From Chloroflexota bacterium (GTDB taxonomy: Bacteria; Chloroflexota; Limnocylindria; Limnocylindrales; CSP1-4): DNA of 5,128 nucleotides. The stretch is from NCBI GenBank assembly GCA_013813905.1, contig JACCQX010000179.1:1-5128 (forward strand). The letters are read 5' to 3'. Positions within the stretch are counted from its first letter, which is position 1. Every line of letters starts with the position of its first letter. Position numbers and translations under genes: made by a program. The notes under the pieces are model-generated. The model was not told the DNA's origin. It did no database searches and saw only the letters and a list, made by a program, of their open reading frames with translations. Of this stretch, positions 4,201 to 5,128 are shown piece after piece.

Positions 4201-5128
4201 TCAGCTGCGCGCGAAGATCGCTCCCGCGATGGCACCGGCACTGGGGCGGACCCCATACAGGAGGAGAGTCGCACGGAAGACGCGCGCTGAGGCCACGGTA
4301 GCGAGGGCCGTGAAGGCGCCCAGCGACACGACGGACGCCAACACGAGGGCCCACGGGATCTCCGGCGCCAGCGTCAGGATCAGCAGCATCGCGGCGGGCG
4401 TGGTGAAGGGGAACAAGGCAAGGATCGTGACGATCGGTGAGCCGATGTCGCTGACGAAGAGACTGCTGAAGATGACCGGCACCACGGCAAAGAAGCCGAA
4501 GAAGCCGGCGTACTGCTGAGCTTCACGGCTGCCGGGCGCAAGCGCCCCGACGGCGCTGAAGATGGCGCCGTATCCCAGATAGCCGAGCGCAAAGTAAACG
4601 AGGCCCAACACGATGGTGATCGGCGCGATGGATACGCCGTCCAGGCCACCGCCGTTTCCCAGCAGGGACAGAGCCGCCAGGGCGGAGATGACCCAGAAGA
4701 TCACCTGGGTCAAGCCCGCGGCGCCCAGGCCCAGGATCTTGCCGGCCATCAGCGGCAGAGCCGGCACGGAGCTCAGCAGGATCTCCACGACACGGTTCTC
4801 CTTCTCCTCGGTCACAGACTGGAGGAGATAGCCGCTGGTGATGAAGATGCTGATCACGAAGAGCATCGTGAAGGCGAACGGCACCAGGAAGGATGCGATG
4901 GACGGCCCCGCCGGGCCGGGCTGCCCGGCCATGGTCTCGGTCTGCAGCGTATAGGGCGCCACGATGCGCTCAGCAAGCTCCGGCGGCACGGCAGCGTCAT
5001 CGAGGAGCGTCGCCTGCAGCAACAGCGTCAATCCCTGCTGTTGCGCGGCCTGCCGCTGAAGAGCGGCCACGTCGAAGCCGCTGCTCGGCTCGCCGATGCG
5101 CAGCACGGTGGGATCGTCCGGGTAGCCC
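4201..5128 (-). CDS. ABC-2 type transporter permease, NatB/COG1668-like (5' end outside window)
   Basis: The C-terminal 308 residues of an ABC-2 family permease; the frame is open through the right edge, so the true start lies beyond 5128. A GTG at 5106 exists but would cut into the extracytoplasmic domain, so it is not taken as the start. The visible part begins with a polar Gln/Ala-rich section, the end of the large external domain usual in NatB-like proteins, then about six hydrophobic helices (roughly 77-100, 131-156, 165-190, 207-227, 235-255, 258-285 of the visible part). After the first of these comes VTEEKENRVVEILLSS, the characteristic cytoplasmic motif of this family, followed by Met-Ala-Gly-Lys (the GK of the coupling region). 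Such permeases pair with a NatA-type ATPase, usually the adjacent upstream gene, here off the right edge. Substrate (Na+, drug, lipid or other) cannot be told. It is convergent with the glycine-rich gene. Confidence 0.92.
   Translation of the reverse strand, partial: GYPDDPTVLRIGEPSSGFDVAALQRQAAQQQGLTLLLQATLLDDAAVPPELAERIVAPYTLQTETMAGQPGPAGPSIASFLVPFAFTMLFVISIFITSGYLLQSVTEEKENRVVEILLSSVPALPLMAGKILGLGAAGLTQVIFWVISALAALSLLGNGGGLDGVSIAPITIVLGLVYFALGYLGYGAIFSAVGALAPGSREAQQYAGFFGFFAVVPVIFSSLFVSDIGSPIVTILALFPFTTPAAMLLILTLAPEIPWALVLASVVSLGAFTALATVASARVFRATLLLYGVRPSAGAIAGAIFARS

Noticed and set aside
1..5128. Mobile element, CRISPR array, tRNA or rRNA
   Set aside because: No transposase or integrase motif, no terminal repeats, no regularly spaced repeats and no RNA gene pattern were seen.

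Overview
The window is GC-rich bacterial chromosomal DNA, densely coded, with short spacers; the largest gap without a gene is about 134 bases. The gene content fits a deep-branching, GC-rich Gram-positive-type or Chloroflexota-like bacterium: an FdxA-type seven-iron ferredoxin, a membrane-anchored cupredoxin with auracyanin-like ligand spacing, a lipoprotein with a GTG start, a NatB-type ABC-2 permease, and -10 boxes (TANNNT) lying directly in front of start codons, as in leaderless transcripts. Chloroflexota is my first guess and Actinomycetota the alternative; the sequence alone does not settle it. I see no rRNA, tRNA, CRISPR array, insertion sequence or prophage gene.

Layout. A LOG-family nucleotide phosphoribohydrolase-like gene (9-812, minus) is divergent from an SRPBCC/START-type ligand-binding protein (907-1425, plus). 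Next on the plus strand are an uncharacterised lipoprotein (1491-2078), a 57-residue YHS-domain protein (2130-2303), a 65-residue single-pass membrane protein (2438-2635) and a membrane-anchored blue-copper cupredoxin (2710-3255). These are followed by a seven-iron ferredoxin (3343-3633), whose stop is one base before the GTG start of a protein with a glycine-rich tail (3635-4168). The last gene, on the minus strand and convergent with that block, is an ABC-2 permease (4201 to the right edge, 5' end outside the window).

How the genes may work together. The centre (2130-3633) groups three small metal proteins: YHS (putative metal-binding cysteines), cupredoxin (type 1 copper ligands His, Cys, His, Met) and FdxA ferredoxin ([3Fe-4S] plus [4Fe-4S]). 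This suggests a metal-handling or electron-transfer neighbourhood, but candidate separate promoters argue against one operon. The ferredoxin and the glycine-rich protein do look co-translated. The flanking genes look like ordinary housekeeping genes. I do not see a clearly new multi-gene system; the least explained items are the ferredoxin-coupled glycine-rich protein, the four-cysteine lipoprotein and the small membrane protein ahead of the cupredoxin.
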